Below, one piece after another: positions 1-9,788 of a stretch of 64,000 bases of DNA. Numbering within the stretch: position 1 is the first letter of the stretch; each line of letters starts with the position of its first letter. Source of the DNA: Arthrobacter sp. ISL-85 (GTDB taxonomy: Bacteria > Actinomycetota > Actinomycetes > Actinomycetales > Micrococcaceae). The stretch is from NCBI RefSeq assembly GCF_018613675.1, contig NZ_JAGGPQ010000004.1, positions 62,001-126,000 of the forward strand, read 5' to 3'. A program made the translations under genes and the position numbers. The notes under the pieces were generated by a model that saw only the letters and a list, made by a program, of their open reading frames with translations, ran no database searches and was not told the DNA's origin.

Positions 1-558
1 CGTGACGTCGGGTGAAGGTACGACGGCGTAGCGGCGGTTTTCGAGGACGGGCACCTGCGCGCGCACCCGGGCCAGCCGTCCGCGGCTGAGGCGGGCCACG
101 ATCAGGCCCGGTTCCTCTCCCGCGTTGGCTACCACCACCCCCGCCGGATCAACGGCCATCGAGAAGCCTGTGGCGAGCGGACCGGTCTGGTTGGCCGCGA
201 GGAGATGGACCTTCCGGTAGCAGCCCAGGACGTCCCCGCGCCTGTCCAGTGCCACGAGGGTGTTGTACGGCAAGCCCGCATCCGTCCTCTCGTACGTGCC
301 CACCAGCACCGCTATGGCGTGCTCCTTCGCGAATGCTGCAATGTTGCGGATGAACGGGCCGTCCAGGTCCTCTGCCACGGCCGCGATGGCGCCGGCCGCT
401 TCGCTGGTGCCGTACAGGCTTGACTCAGGGAGGACCACCAGCTGTGCCCCCGCGGCCGCGGCCGCCGCTATGAGGCGGCGTGCCGCCGTCGTATTTTCTC
501 CTGGGTCCGAGCCCGCGCTGAACTGGCCCGCCGCGATGATCATTTCTGCTGCAACCAT
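1..558 (-). CDS. Carbon-nitrogen hydrolase (nitrilase family), internally deleted, 3' end outside window
   Basis: Reading the minus strand from ATG at 558 gives 186 codons to the window edge. Nitrilase-superfamily amidases use a Glu-Lys-Cys triad. Here the Glu is visible in VVLPES (E45) and the Lys in YRKVHL (K116). The segment that should carry the catalytic Cys is absent: YRKVHL runs almost directly into ATGFSMAVDPAG, which in the family lies about 75-80 residues further on. The tail after it (VPVLENRRYAVVP) is normal for the C-terminus. The frame stays open, so this looks like an in-frame internal deletion of roughly 230 bp and an enzyme unlikely to be an active amidase. A second possible start is ATG at 543. 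Divergent from ctaC. Confident of the family; the deletion is inferred from the family layout. Confidence 0.75.
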   Translation of the reverse strand, partial: MVAAEMIIAAGQFSAGSDPGENTTAARRLIAAAAAAGAQLVVLPESSLYGTSEAAGAIAAVAEDLDGPFIRNIAAFAKEHAIAVLVGTYERTDAGLPYNTLVALDRRGDVLGCYRKVHLLAANQTGPLATGFSMAVDPAGVVVANAGEEPGLIVARLSRGRLARVRAQVPVLENRRYAVVPSPDVT

Positions 559-726
559 GGCTGTCCTTTTCCGGGTCCGGGAGCGGCGCACCGGTGTTTT
601 CCGGCCGCCGCAAAACCTCTTCCCATCAGCATCCTCCCCGCGTAGGGTGGGGCACACAACTGCTGGCTCCCGGGCCGGTGGCGGCTCATACAGTCGGGCT
701 TCGGGAGCATGCCGGAGGGACCACAC

Positions 727-1614
727 GTGAGTAAAAAACCGTTGCGTAACCACACCATGCGGCGCTTCGTGGCGCTGGCAGCAGGGGTTCTTGCCCTGCC
801 CGCGCTGACCTCCTGTTCCGACCTGGTGTCCCGGGGCTTCCTTCCGGGAGCCCGTGACACCACCAACAACACGGAGTTGATCACGGACCTTTGGGTCAAC
901 TCGTGGATCGCTGCACTGGTGGTTGGCATCATCACCTGGGGGCTGATGATCTGGGTGATCGTGGCGTACCGGCGCCGGAAGAACACCGTGGGGTTTCCGC
1001 CGCAACTGAGCTACAACCTCCCCCTTGAGGTCTTCTACCTGGCCATCCCGCTGATCGTCATCGGCGTCCTGTTCGTCTTCACGGACCGGGAACAGCGGGC
1101 CATCGATGAGCGCTACCCCAACCCGGACGTGGTGATCGACGTTTTCGGCAAGCAATGGTCCTGGGATTTCAACTACGTCAAGGAACAGGTCCACGAGGAC
1201 GCCGGCCAGCAGGCCCACCTTACCGGCGCCCCTGGCGCCGCGGACCGGCTGCCCACGCTCTACCTGCCCGTGGGGAAGAAGGTGGAACTGCACCTCCAGT
1301 CCCGCGACGTGCAGCATTCCTTCTGGGTGGTGGACTTCCTGCAGAAGCGCGACCTGTACCCGGGCCACGAACAGTACAACCCCTACATCAACATCACGCC
1401 CAACCGCACCGGCGAATACATGGGCAAGTGTGCCGAACTCTGCGGCGAATACCACTCCGAGATGCTCTTCAAGGTCCGGGTGGTGACCCAGCAGGAGTAC
1501 GACAGCCACATCGCGGACCTGAAAGCCAAGGGCAACACCGGCAGCCTGGGCGCGGACTTTGACAGGCAGCCGGAGTCAGCCCCATCCCCGCAGGCCCTGG
1601 AACCAGCACAGTAA
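727..1614 (+). CDS. ctaC: Cytochrome c oxidase subunit II
   Basis: Carries the CuA centre of the aa3-type oxidase, which takes electrons from cytochrome c and passes them to subunit I. The GTG at 727 is preferred to an in-frame ATG at 709 because a GGAGGG ribosome site (714-719) sits just upstream of it. The N-terminus is a lipoprotein-type signal ending in LTSC (C30), followed by two membrane helices (about 60-85 and 105-120) and the exported cupredoxin domain. CuA ligands are visible: H197 in VQHSFW, then C235, C239, H243 and M246 in the [12 protein letters not shown] segment. ctaD follows after 14 bp, so the two are co-transcribed. About 295 aa, normal for actinobacteria. Confidence 0.95.
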   Translation: MSKKPLRNHTMRRFVALAAGVLALPALTSCSDLVSRGFLPGARDTTNNTELITDLWVNSWIAALVVGIITWGLMIWVIVAYRRRKNTVGFPPQLSYNLPLEVFYLAIPLIVIGVLFVFTDREQRAIDERYPNPDVVIDVFGKQWSWDFNYVKEQVHEDAGQQAHLTGAPGAADRLPTLYLPVGKKVELHLQSRDVQHSFWVVDFLQKRDLYPGHEQYNPYINITPNRTGEYMGKCAELCGEYHSEMLFKVRVVTQQEYDSHIADLKAKGNTGSLGADFDRQPESAPSPQALEPAQ

Positions 1615-1628
1615 AGGACGGCACTGTC

Positions 1629-3383
1629 ATGACCACCACAGGCCAAAGAATGGGCGGAGCCGCGGGCACCGCGGCACCGGCAGTGGTCCGGCGCCCTAAA
1701 GGGACCATTGTGGTCAGCTGGATCACCTCCACTGACCACAAGACCATCGGGTACATGTACCTGATCTCGTCCTTCGTGTTCTTCTGCGCGGGCGGTGTGA
1801 TGGCGCTGCTGATCCGTGCCGAGCTGTTTGAGCCCGGCATGCAGATCCTGCAGACCAAAGAGCAGTACAACCAGCTGTTCACCATGCACGGCACCATCAT
1901 GCTGCTGATGTTCGCCACCCCGCTGTTCGCCGGGTTCGCCAACGTGATCATGCCGCTGCAGATCGGCGCCCCGGACGTGGCCTTCCCGCGCTTGAACGCG
2001 CTGGCGTTCTGGTTCTTCCTGTTCGGTTCCACCATCGCCGTATCCGGGTTCATTACCCCGCAGGGCGCTGCCTCGTTCGGCTGGTTCGCGTACGCGCCGC
2101 TGAACAATACGACCTTCACCCCGGGCATCGGTGGCGACCTGTGGGTCTTTGGCCTGGCGCTGTCCGGCTTCGGCACCATCCTGGGCTCGGTCAACTTCAT
2201 CACCACCATCATTTGCATGCGCGCCCCGGGGCTCACCATGTGGCGGATGCCCATCTTCACCTGGAACACCCTGGTCACTGCGATCCTGGTGCTCATGGCC
2301 TTCCCGCCCCTGGCCGCGGCCCTGTTCGCCCTTGGCGCGGACCGCAAGTTCGGCGCCCACATCTTCGACCCCGCTAACGGTGGTGCCATCCTTTGGCAGC
2401 ACCTGTTCTGGTTCTTCGGCCACCCCGAGGTGTACATCATCGCGCTGCCGTTCTTCGGCATCGTCTCGGAGATCTTCCCGGTGTTCAGCCGCAAGCCCCT
2501 GTTCGGCTACAAGGGCATCGTGTACGCCACCATCGCCATTGCGGCCCTGTCGGTGACGGTGTGGGCCCACCACATGTACGTCACGGGAGCGGTGTTCCTT
2601 CCGTTCTTCGCGTTCATGACCATGCTCATCGCGGTGCCTACCGGCGTGAAGTTCTTCAACTGGATCGGCACCATGTGGGGCGGGTCGCTGACGTTCGAGA
2701 CGCCCATGCTGTGGAGCATGGGATTCCTGGCCACGTTCCTCTTTGGCGGCCTGACGGGCATCATCCTGGCCTCGCCCCCCATGGACTTCCACGTGTCGGA
2801 CTCGTACTTCGTGGTGGCGCATTTCCACTACGTGGTGTTCGGTACCGTGGTGTTCGCCATGTTCGCCGGGTTCTACTTCTGGTGGCCCAAGTTCACCGGC
2901 ACCATGCTCAACGAGCGGCTGGGCAAGATCCACTTCTGGATGCTGTTCCTGGGGTTCCATGCCACGTTCCTGATCCAGCACTGGCTGGGTGTCCTGGGCA
3001 TGCCGCGCCGCTACGCGGACTACATGCCGGAGGACAACTTCACCTTCATGAACCAGTTCTCCACCATCGGGTCCTACCTGCTGGGCGCGTCCCTCATCCC
3101 GTTCTTCTGGAACGTCTACATCACCTGGCGGGCCGGGAAGAAGGTCACCGTTGACGATCCCTGGGGCTTCGGCGCTTCGCTGGAGTGGGCCACGTCCTGC
3201 CCGCCGCCGCGCCACAACTTCACCTCTCTTCCACGGATCCGTTCCGAGCGCCCCGCACTGGACCTGCACCATCCCGAGTTGAGCATCCGGCTCCATCCGT
3301 CGGGGGATGCACCTGGGGAAAGCGTCCTGGGGGCGGCGGACATCGGCGAGCAAGACCTCCATGACCCCAACCCGAACAAGTAG
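1629..3383 (+). CDS. ctaD: Cytochrome c oxidase subunit I
   Basis: Catalytic subunit of the haem-copper terminal oxidase: reduces O2 to water and pumps protons across the cytoplasmic membrane. 584 aa with about 12 hydrophobic helices. Haem and CuB ligands are in place: H87 (FTMHGT), H265 in HPEVY (the His-Tyr crosslink motif), H314-H315 (WAHHMY), and H398/H400 in [10 protein letters not shown]. The C-terminus ends in a hydrophilic cytoplasmic tail (DLHDPNPNK). Second gene of the ctaCD pair. The next gene is an alcohol dehydrogenase, so subunits III and IV must be encoded elsewhere. Transcription probably stops in the long palindrome just downstream. Confidence 0.96.
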   Translation: MTTTGQRMGGAAGTAAPAVVRRPKGTIVVSWITSTDHKTIGYMYLISSFVFFCAGGVMALLIRAELFEPGMQILQTKEQYNQLFTMHGTIMLLMFATPLFAGFANVIMPLQIGAPDVAFPRLNALAFWFFLFGSTIAVSGFITPQGAASFGWFAYAPLNNTTFTPGIGGDLWVFGLALSGFGTILGSVNFITTIICMRAPGLTMWRMPIFTWNTLVTAILVLMAFPPLAAALFALGADRKFGAHIFDPANGGAILWQHLFWFFGHPEVYIIALPFFGIVSEIFPVFSRKPLFGYKGIVYATIAIAALSVTVWAHHMYVTGAVFLPFFAFMTMLIAVPTGVKFFNWIGTMWGGSLTFETPMLWSMGFLATFLFGGLTGIILASPPMDFHVSDSYFVVAHFHYVVFGTVVFAMFAGFYFWWPKFTGTMLNERLGKIHFWMLFLGFHATFLIQHWLGVLGMPRRYADYMPEDNFTFMNQFSTIGSYLLGASLIPFFWNVYITWRAGKKVTVDDPWGFGASLEWATSCPPPRHNFTSLPRIRSERPALDLHHPELSIRLHPSGDAPGESVLGAADIGEQDLHDPNPNK

Positions 3384-3420
3384 CGGAGCCGCTTTTCGAC
3401 CCGCACCGCACTTTTCGAGG

Positions 3421-3470
3421 CGCAAAACCGCCGGCGCTACCCGAATTCGGGTAGCGCCGGCGTTTTTGCG
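3421..3470 (+). terminator. Long palindrome / factor-independent terminator after ctaD
   Basis: Positions 3430-3461 form a perfect 32-bp palindrome centred on GAATTC. It extends to 3421-3470 with a single mismatched pair, giving arms of about 25 bp. The right side carries a run of five T (3463-3467) and the left side a run of four A, so it could stop transcripts from either side. It lies 38 bp after the ctaD stop. No protein-coding gene is evident between it and the dehydrogenase start at 3673. Confidence 0.8.
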
Positions 3471-3672
3471 CAGCGCCAAGTTTTTCCCGTAGCGCACGGT
3501 GAGCCTGTCCGCCAGTCCCTACCCACCGTCGTCGGACCTAAGCACGAACACCACCCTTGACCTCATTCCCCGCGGATGGAAGCCTGTGAAGACCGCGCGG
3601 TGGGCCTCAAGCAACGGGGTTTGTTCCTGCCAGGAGCACTCCCACTGCCGGCCAAACACAAAGGCGGCACGA

Positions 3673-4821
3673 ATGCGCGCAATGGTGTACCGCGGCCCGT
3701 ACAAAATCCGGGTCGAAGAAAAAGACATTCCCAAGATCGAACACCCGAACGATGCCATCATCCGGGTCACCACCGGTGCGATCTGCGGCTCGGACCTGCA
3801 CCTCTATCACGGCATGATGCCGGACACCCGGGTCGGGACCACGTTCGGCCACGAGTTCGTGGGGGTGGTGCACCAGGTGGGCTCCTCTGTGCAGAACCTG
3901 ATCCCCGGTGACCGCGTCATGGTTCCGTTCAACGTGTACTGCGGCTCCTGCTGGTTCTGCTCCCGCGGACTCTACTCGAACTGCCACAACGTCAACCCGA
4001 ACGCGACGGCGGTGGGCGGCATCTACGGCTACTCCCACACCTGCGGAGGATACGACGGCGGCCAGGCAGAGTTCGTGCGGGTCCCGTTCGCGGACGTGGG
4101 GCCCAGCAGGATCCCGGACTGGATGGATGAGGAGGACGCCGTGCTGCTTACCGATGCCCTCCCCACCGGCTACTTCGGGGCGCAGCTGGGCGACATCGTG
4201 GAAGGTGACACGGTGGTGGTGTTCGGCGCCGGTCCGGTGGGCCTGTTCGCGGCCAAGTCGGCATGGCTGATGGGTGCCGGCCGCGTGATCGTGATCGACC
4301 ACCTGGACTACCGGCTGGAGAAAGCCCGCAGCTTCGCCCACGCAGAGACGTTCAACTTCGCCGAGTACGACGACATTGTGGTGCACCTGAAGAAGGAAAC
4401 CGACTACCTTGGCGCCGACGTCGTGATTGATGCCGTGGGGGCCGAGGCGGACGGAAACTTCCTGCAGCACGTCACGGCGTCAAAGCTGAAGCTGCAGGGC
4501 GGCTCTCCGGTGGCGCTGAACTGGGCCATCGACTCGGTCCGCAAGGGCGGAACAGTCTCCGTGGTGGGCGCCTACGGACCCATCTTCAGCGCCGTGAAAT
4601 TCGGTGACGCCGTGAACAAGGGGCTCACGCTGCGGATGAACCAGTGCCCGGTGAAACGGCAGTGGCCCCGCTTGTTCGAGCACATCCGGAACGGGTACCT
4701 GAAGCCCAGCGACCTGGTGACACACCGGATCCCGCTGGAGCATATCGCCGAGGGGTACCACTTGTTTTCGGCCAAGCTGGACAACGTCATCAAGCCCCTC
4801 ATCATTTCCACCACGGCCTGA
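3673..4821 (+). CDS. Zinc-dependent alcohol dehydrogenase (formaldehyde dehydrogenase-like)
   Basis: Medium-chain dehydrogenase oxidising an alcohol or hydroxymethyl adduct with NAD(P). The start at 3673 (MRAMVYRGPY) is chosen because a purine-rich site AAAGGCGG sits just upstream; the frame is open back to 3499 but that extension looks non-conserved. Catalytic zinc residues C38 (ICGSDLH) and H60-E61 (FGHEFVG) are present, as are the structural zinc cysteines C90, C93, C96 and C104. A Rossmann nucleotide motif GAGPVG follows near residue 190. 382 aa, close to the glutathione-independent formaldehyde dehydrogenase branch rather than to simple ethanol dehydrogenases. The substrate cannot be settled from sequence. 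Next gene starts 13 bp later, probably one transcript. Confidence 0.88.
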   Translation: MRAMVYRGPYKIRVEEKDIPKIEHPNDAIIRVTTGAICGSDLHLYHGMMPDTRVGTTFGHEFVGVVHQVGSSVQNLIPGDRVMVPFNVYCGSCWFCSRGLYSNCHNVNPNATAVGGIYGYSHTCGGYDGGQAEFVRVPFADVGPSRIPDWMDEEDAVLLTDALPTGYFGAQLGDIVEGDTVVVFGAGPVGLFAAKSAWLMGAGRVIVIDHLDYRLEKARSFAHAETFNFAEYDDIVVHLKKETDYLGADVVIDAVGAEADGNFLQHVTASKLKLQGGSPVALNWAIDSVRKGGTVSVVGAYGPIFSAVKFGDAVNKGLTLRMNQCPVKRQWPRLFEHIRNGYLKPSDLVTHRIPLEHIAEGYHLFSAKLDNVIKPLIISTTA

Positions 4822-4834
4822 AAGGGAGTGCATC

Positions 4835-5413
4835 ATGACTGAACCGGCAACCCCGTACATGGCAAGCAAGAAAGCCACCCCCGAGTCCTCCGTGGCGCTG
4901 CGTGCCCGCATCCCCGGCTGGGGCGTGGACCTGGACCCGAAGGATCGCCCGTCGTTCCCGCGGGAGCAGCCCGGCATTGAGACCGGCGCACACTGGAAGT
5001 TCCCGGACCGGCAGCCCGAAATGCAGCCACGGGAACGGTCCATCGAGCACGCCATGCTGACGCCCGCCTTCGGCACCTCCGCACCGCTCAAGGGTGCCTC
5101 CGGCGCCATCCGCGGGCATGCCTACCGGCGGTACAGCGAAGGCCGCGCCGCGCACTGGCTGCTGCTGATTGCCGCGGACCGGGTGGACGCCTGGGAAAAC
5201 CACCTAAAGTCCTTCGCCACCCTTCGCCCGGACAACCCCATCACCGAGACCGGGATTGGCAGCGAGTTTTCCGGCAACGGGCTCAAGTCCCGGACGGGGA
5301 AGCGGGTGGACGCCAACCACTCCTGGCTGGACCCCGTCATTGTGGCCGGGCCCTGGGTCCTGGCCGGGCTCGGGGCCGCGGCAGTGCTGCGGGCCGTGCG
5401 CGGACGCCCTTAA
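4835..5413 (+). CDS. Conserved hypothetical protein paired with zinc dehydrogenase
   Basis: 192 aa, function unknown. ATG at 4835 follows an AAAGGGAG ribosome site and lies 13 bp after the dehydrogenase stop, so the two are probably one operon. The first 160 residues are hydrophilic and Pro/Arg rich, with motifs such as HWKFPDRQPEMQPRERS. The C-terminus (about 168-190) is a single hydrophobic helix (VIVAGPWVLAGLGAAAVL) ending in RAVRGRP, so it may be a tail-anchored membrane protein with the bulk in the cytoplasm. I do not recognise a named domain. Its role is probably linked to the upstream dehydrogenase. Confidence 0.7.
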   Translation: MTEPATPYMASKKATPESSVALRARIPGWGVDLDPKDRPSFPREQPGIETGAHWKFPDRQPEMQPRERSIEHAMLTPAFGTSAPLKGASGAIRGHAYRRYSEGRAAHWLLLIAADRVDAWENHLKSFATLRPDNPITETGIGSEFSGNGLKSRTGKRVDANHSWLDPVIVAGPWVLAGLGAAAVLRAVRGRP

Positions 5414-5493
5414 AACCACCCGGTAATTACGTCATGCCATGCTTGCGTAATTGATGTGAACCTCGTCACTTAAAGCGCTTTCCAGCTTGGAGC

Positions 5494-5512
5494 TTAGGTT
5501 TGCCTACCCTAC
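5494..5512 (+). promoter_or_regulatory. DtxR/IdeR-type iron box upstream of the ferric ABC importer
   Basis: The 19 bases read TTAGGTTTGCCTACCCTAC. Against the standard DtxR/IdeR consensus TTAGGTTAGCCTAACCTAA I count 16 of 19 matches, including both half-site cores. It lies 82 bp before the start of the iron-binding lipoprotein. Iron-loaded DtxR/IdeR would be expected to repress here, so the importer would be made in iron limitation. Confidence 0.8.
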
Positions 5513-5524
5513 AGTTTCCTGACA

Positions 5525-5546
5525 TAGGCAACATTCGTGTTGCCTA
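5525..5546 (+). promoter_or_regulatory. Second inverted repeat in the iron importer control region
   Basis: Arms TAGGCAAC (5525-5532) and GTTGCCTA (5539-5546) form a perfect 8-bp inverted repeat with a 6-bp spacer. A further TTAGGTT half-site follows at 5554-5560. The composition resembles DtxR half-sites, so this may be a weaker second iron-regulator site. Function is inferred. Confidence 0.5.
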
Positions 5547-5594
5547 ATAGGACTTAGGTTCAAGCAGACTTTTTCCCCACCGAAAGCAGCCTCA

Positions 5595-6650
5595 ATGAAG
5601 ATCCGCAACAGCGCGCTGGCCGGCATCGCACTCGCCGCCACCGCAGCTCTCGGCCTGACCGCCTGCGGCGGCGCCACCCCCGCCGGTAACGGCTCGTCCG
5701 CCGCTTCCGGCGGCGCCGCCTCGGGTGAAATCACTGTGTACAACGCCCAGCACGAGAGCCTCACCAAGGAATGGGTGGATGCCTTCACGGCGGAAACCGG
5801 CATCAAAGTGACCCTCCGCCAGGGCGATGACACGGAAATGTCCAACCAGATCATCCAGGAAGGCCAGGCCTCCCCCGCGGATGTGTTCCTGACCGAGAAC
5901 TCCCCCGCCATGACGCAGGTGGAGAACGCCGGCCTGTTCGCCGACGTCAACAAGGACACCCTGGCCCAGGTCCCCGCCGAGTTCTCGCCGTCCACCGGGA
6001 AGTGGACAGGCATCGCGGCCCGTTCCACGGTGCTGGTGTACAACAAGACCAAGCTCACCGAGGCCCAGCTGCCGAAGTCCATGCTGGACCTGGCCAGCCC
6101 GGAGTGGAAGGGCCGCTGGGCCGCCTCGCCCACCGGCGCTGACTTCCAGGCGATTGTCTCGGCCCTGCTGGAGCTGAAGGGCGAGTCCGCCACCGAGGAC
6201 TGGCTGAAGGCCATGAAGGACAACTCCAAGGCTTACAAGGGCAACAGCACGGCCATGAAGGCGGTCAACGCCGGTGAAGTGGATGCCGCCCTGATTTACC
6301 ACTACTACTACTACGGCGACCAGGCCAAGACCGGCGAGAACTCCAACAACGTCACCCCGTACTACTTCAAGAACCAGGACCCGGGTGCGTTCCTGTCCGT
6401 CTCCGGCGGCGGCGTGCTCAAGTCCTCCAAGAATGCTGCCGCTGCCCAAGCGTTCCTGAAGTTCATCACGGGCAAGAAGGGGCAGGAAGTCCTGAAGGAC
6501 GGTACGTCCTTCGAGTACGCCATCGGCTCAGACGTCCCCGCCAATGACAAGCTGGTTCCTATCAAGGACCTGCAGGCTCCCAAGGTTGATGCAGCAAAGC
6601 TCAACTCCCAGAAGGTCAGCGATCTGATGACCCAGGCCGGACTACTCTAA
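5595..6650 (+). CDS. fbpA: Ferric iron ABC transporter, substrate-binding lipoprotein
   Basis: Extracytoplasmic binding protein that captures Fe3+ and hands it to the permease. 351 aa. Lipoprotein signal with lipobox LTAC, lipidated C24, then a Gly/Ser linker. Mature domain starts ITVYNAQHESLTKEWVDAF, typical of the FbpA/FutA class. A cluster of tyrosines (Y235, Y237-Y240 in YHYYYYGDQ) corresponds to the iron-ligating Tyr pair of this family. It heads a three-gene operon with permease and ATPase and sits behind a strong DtxR/IdeR box, which supports iron rather than thiamine or sulfate as substrate. Confidence 0.9.
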   Translation: MKIRNSALAGIALAATAALGLTACGGATPAGNGSSAASGGAASGEITVYNAQHESLTKEWVDAFTAETGIKVTLRQGDDTEMSNQIIQEGQASPADVFLTENSPAMTQVENAGLFADVNKDTLAQVPAEFSPSTGKWTGIAARSTVLVYNKTKLTEAQLPKSMLDLASPEWKGRWAASPTGADFQAIVSALLELKGESATEDWLKAMKDNSKAYKGNSTAMKAVNAGEVDAALIYHYYYYGDQAKTGENSNNVTPYYFKNQDPGAFLSVSGGGVLKSSKNAAAAQAFLKFITGKKGQEVLKDGTSFEYAIGSDVPANDKLVPIKDLQAPKVDAAKLNSQKVSDLMTQAGLL

Positions 6651-6654
6651 TTCC

Positions 6655-8240
6655 GTGACCTCTGATTTATCGGCTCCGCCAAGGGCGGGCGCGACGACGG
6701 CGGGCCGGGGCAGCAGCCCCCGCCCGCCTTTGGGCGTTTCCGCGGTATCTGTCGTGGCGGTGCTGATCGCCCTCTTCTCCCTCGTCCCGCTGGGGTACGT
6801 GGCATACATGACGGTGGCAACCGGGTGGGATACCGCCGTCGGCCTCATCCTGCGGCCCCGCGTGGGCGAACTGCTGGCCAACACCCTGCTCCTGATGGCC
6901 GCCACCATCCCGCTGTGCCTGCTGCTTGGCGTCTCGGGGGCATGGCTGGTGGAACGGACCAACCTCCGCGGCCGCCGGGTCTGGGCGGTCCTGCTGGCCG
7001 CGCCGCTGGCCGTCCCGGCGTTCGTGAACAGCTACGCCTGGGTTTCGGCCATCCCGGCGCTGGGTGGACTGGGCTCGGGGATCCTGATCTCCACCCTGTC
7101 CTACTTCCCGCTGGTGTACATTCCGGCGGCAGCCACCCTCAGCCGGCTGGACCCTGCCATCGAGCAGTCCGCCGCCGCGCTGGGACTGGGCGCCTGGCGG
7201 GCCTTCTTCCGGGTGGTGCTTCCCCAGATGCGCATCGCCCTGACGGGCGGCGGGCTCCTGGTGGGGCTGCACCTGCTCGCCGAATACGGTGCGTTCGCCA
7301 TGATCCGCTTCGATACCTTCACCACGGCCATCATGACCCAGTACCGGTCCACCTTTAACGGGGCGGCCGGCAACATGCTGGCCAGCGTGCTGGTGTTCTT
7401 CTGCCTGCTCCTGCTGCTGGCCGAGGTCCGGAGCCGCGGCACGGCCCGGTACGCGAGGATCGGCCCAGGTGTCCAGGGCAGGGCCCTGCGGCTCCCGCTG
7501 CGCGCCTACCAGGTGCCGGCCCAGATCTTCCTGCTGGCGCTGACCGCCCTCGCGTTCGGGCTCCCGCTGATCTACGTAATGCGTTGGATCCTGGCCGGCG
7601 GGGCGGAAGTCTGGACTGCGGCCGAATTCCTTCCGGCCCTCCTTGCCACTTTCGGGTACGGGATCGCCGGTGCCGTGGCCACCATCGTGGTCGCCTTCCC
7701 CATGGCGTACCTCGCGGTCCGGAAGCCCGGCTGGTTCAGCAAGTCCCTGGAACTGTCCAACTACGTCACCAGCTCAATGCCCGGCATCGTGGTGGCCCTC
7801 GCGTTCGTTACCGTCAGCATCCGCATGGTTCCCGGGATGTACCAGACCGCCGGGCTGCTGGTGGCGGCGTACGTGCTCCTGTTCCTCCCCCGGGCCCTGG
7901 TGAACCTGCGGGCCGGGCTGGCACAGGCCCCCAAGGAACTGGACGAGGCCGCCCAGGCGCTGGGCAAGCCCCCGCTGCTGGCCTTCATCCGCGTCACACT
8001 CCGGCTCACGGCACCTGCCGCAGCCGGCGGGGCAGCCCTGGTATTCCTGGCTATTGCCAACGAGCTCACCGCCACCTTGCTGCTGTCCCCCAACGGCACC
8101 AAGACCCTGGCCACCGAGTTCTGGAGCAAGAGCAGCGAAATCGACTATGCCGGCGCCGCGCCCTACGCACTGCTGATGATCCTGCTTTCCGCCCCCATGA
8201 CCTATCTCCTCTTCCAACAGTCCAAGAAAGTAGCCGGACA

Positions 8241-8244
<4 letters not shown>
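6655..8244 (+). CDS. fbpB: Ferric iron ABC transporter, fused double permease
   Basis: Membrane channel of the iron importer. 529 aa, GTG start 4 bp after the upstream stop. Two homologous halves, each with about six membrane helices and an ABC-permease coupling loop: EQSAAALGLGAWRAFFRVVLPQ at about 175-195 and DEAAQALGKPPLLAFIRVTL near 430-450. This fused layout is normal for FbpB/SfuB permeases. The last codons overlap the ATPase start, so translation is probably coupled. Confidence 0.9.
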
Positions 8245-9398
<1,154 letters not shown>

Positions 9399-9507
9399 GC
9401 CTCAGCAGCCACAGGCGACACAGAGAAAACACCGGGCGGAAACACTCCGGCAACCTGCCCACGGCAAGCTGTGCTTACGGGGATACAACAGCAGGAGGCA
9501 GCCCACC

Positions 9508-9771
9508 ATGGAGTCACAAGGAATTCGCACCGCCCAGCTCCGCATCGGAGACCAGATCGAGGCATGGCACCGGGGCAAGCTCTTCCACAAGGGCCGGGTG
9601 ACCGACGTCGTCCCGGCCCTCGAACTTTTTTGGATCCTGGACGCCCGGACCGGCGCGCGCAAGCTGCTGGACCCGGAGGCCCTGGAGATCCGACACGTGG
9701 ACCCGGCTCCGGCTGCCGTGGATGGCCCGGCCGAATCCCACACGGCGGCCGTGCCCCTCGCGAGCGCCTGA
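9508..9771 (+). CDS. Small conserved hypothetical protein
   Basis: 87 aa, not recognised as a named domain. ATG at 9508 follows a strong AGGAGG site (9493-9498). The first 65 residues look like a compact beta-rich fold (TAQLRIGDQIEAWHRGKLFHKGRVTDVVP, ELFWILDARTGARKLLD), reminiscent of small Tudor/SH3-like barrels; the tail is Ala/Pro rich and probably disordered. It sits between the iron importer and convergent nhaA. The 110 bp separating it from fbpC suggests its own promoter. Confidence 0.65.
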   Translation: MESQGIRTAQLRIGDQIEAWHRGKLFHKGRVTDVVPALELFWILDARTGARKLLDPEALEIRHVDPAPAAVDGPAESHTAAVPLASA

Positions 9772-9788
9772 ACCGTGGAGTGGGCGGG

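Noticed and set aside
1383..3497. Long open frame (about 700 codons) on the minus strand opposite ctaD
   Set aside because: It is opposite a well-supported oxidase gene, is rich in Arg, Gly, His and Glu as expected for antisense GC-rich sequence, and shows no domain.
3499..3672. 58-codon N-terminal extension of the zinc dehydrogenase
   Set aside because: It reads as Ser/Pro-rich non-conserved sequence, and the real start MRAMVYRG has a ribosome site and matches the family N-terminus.
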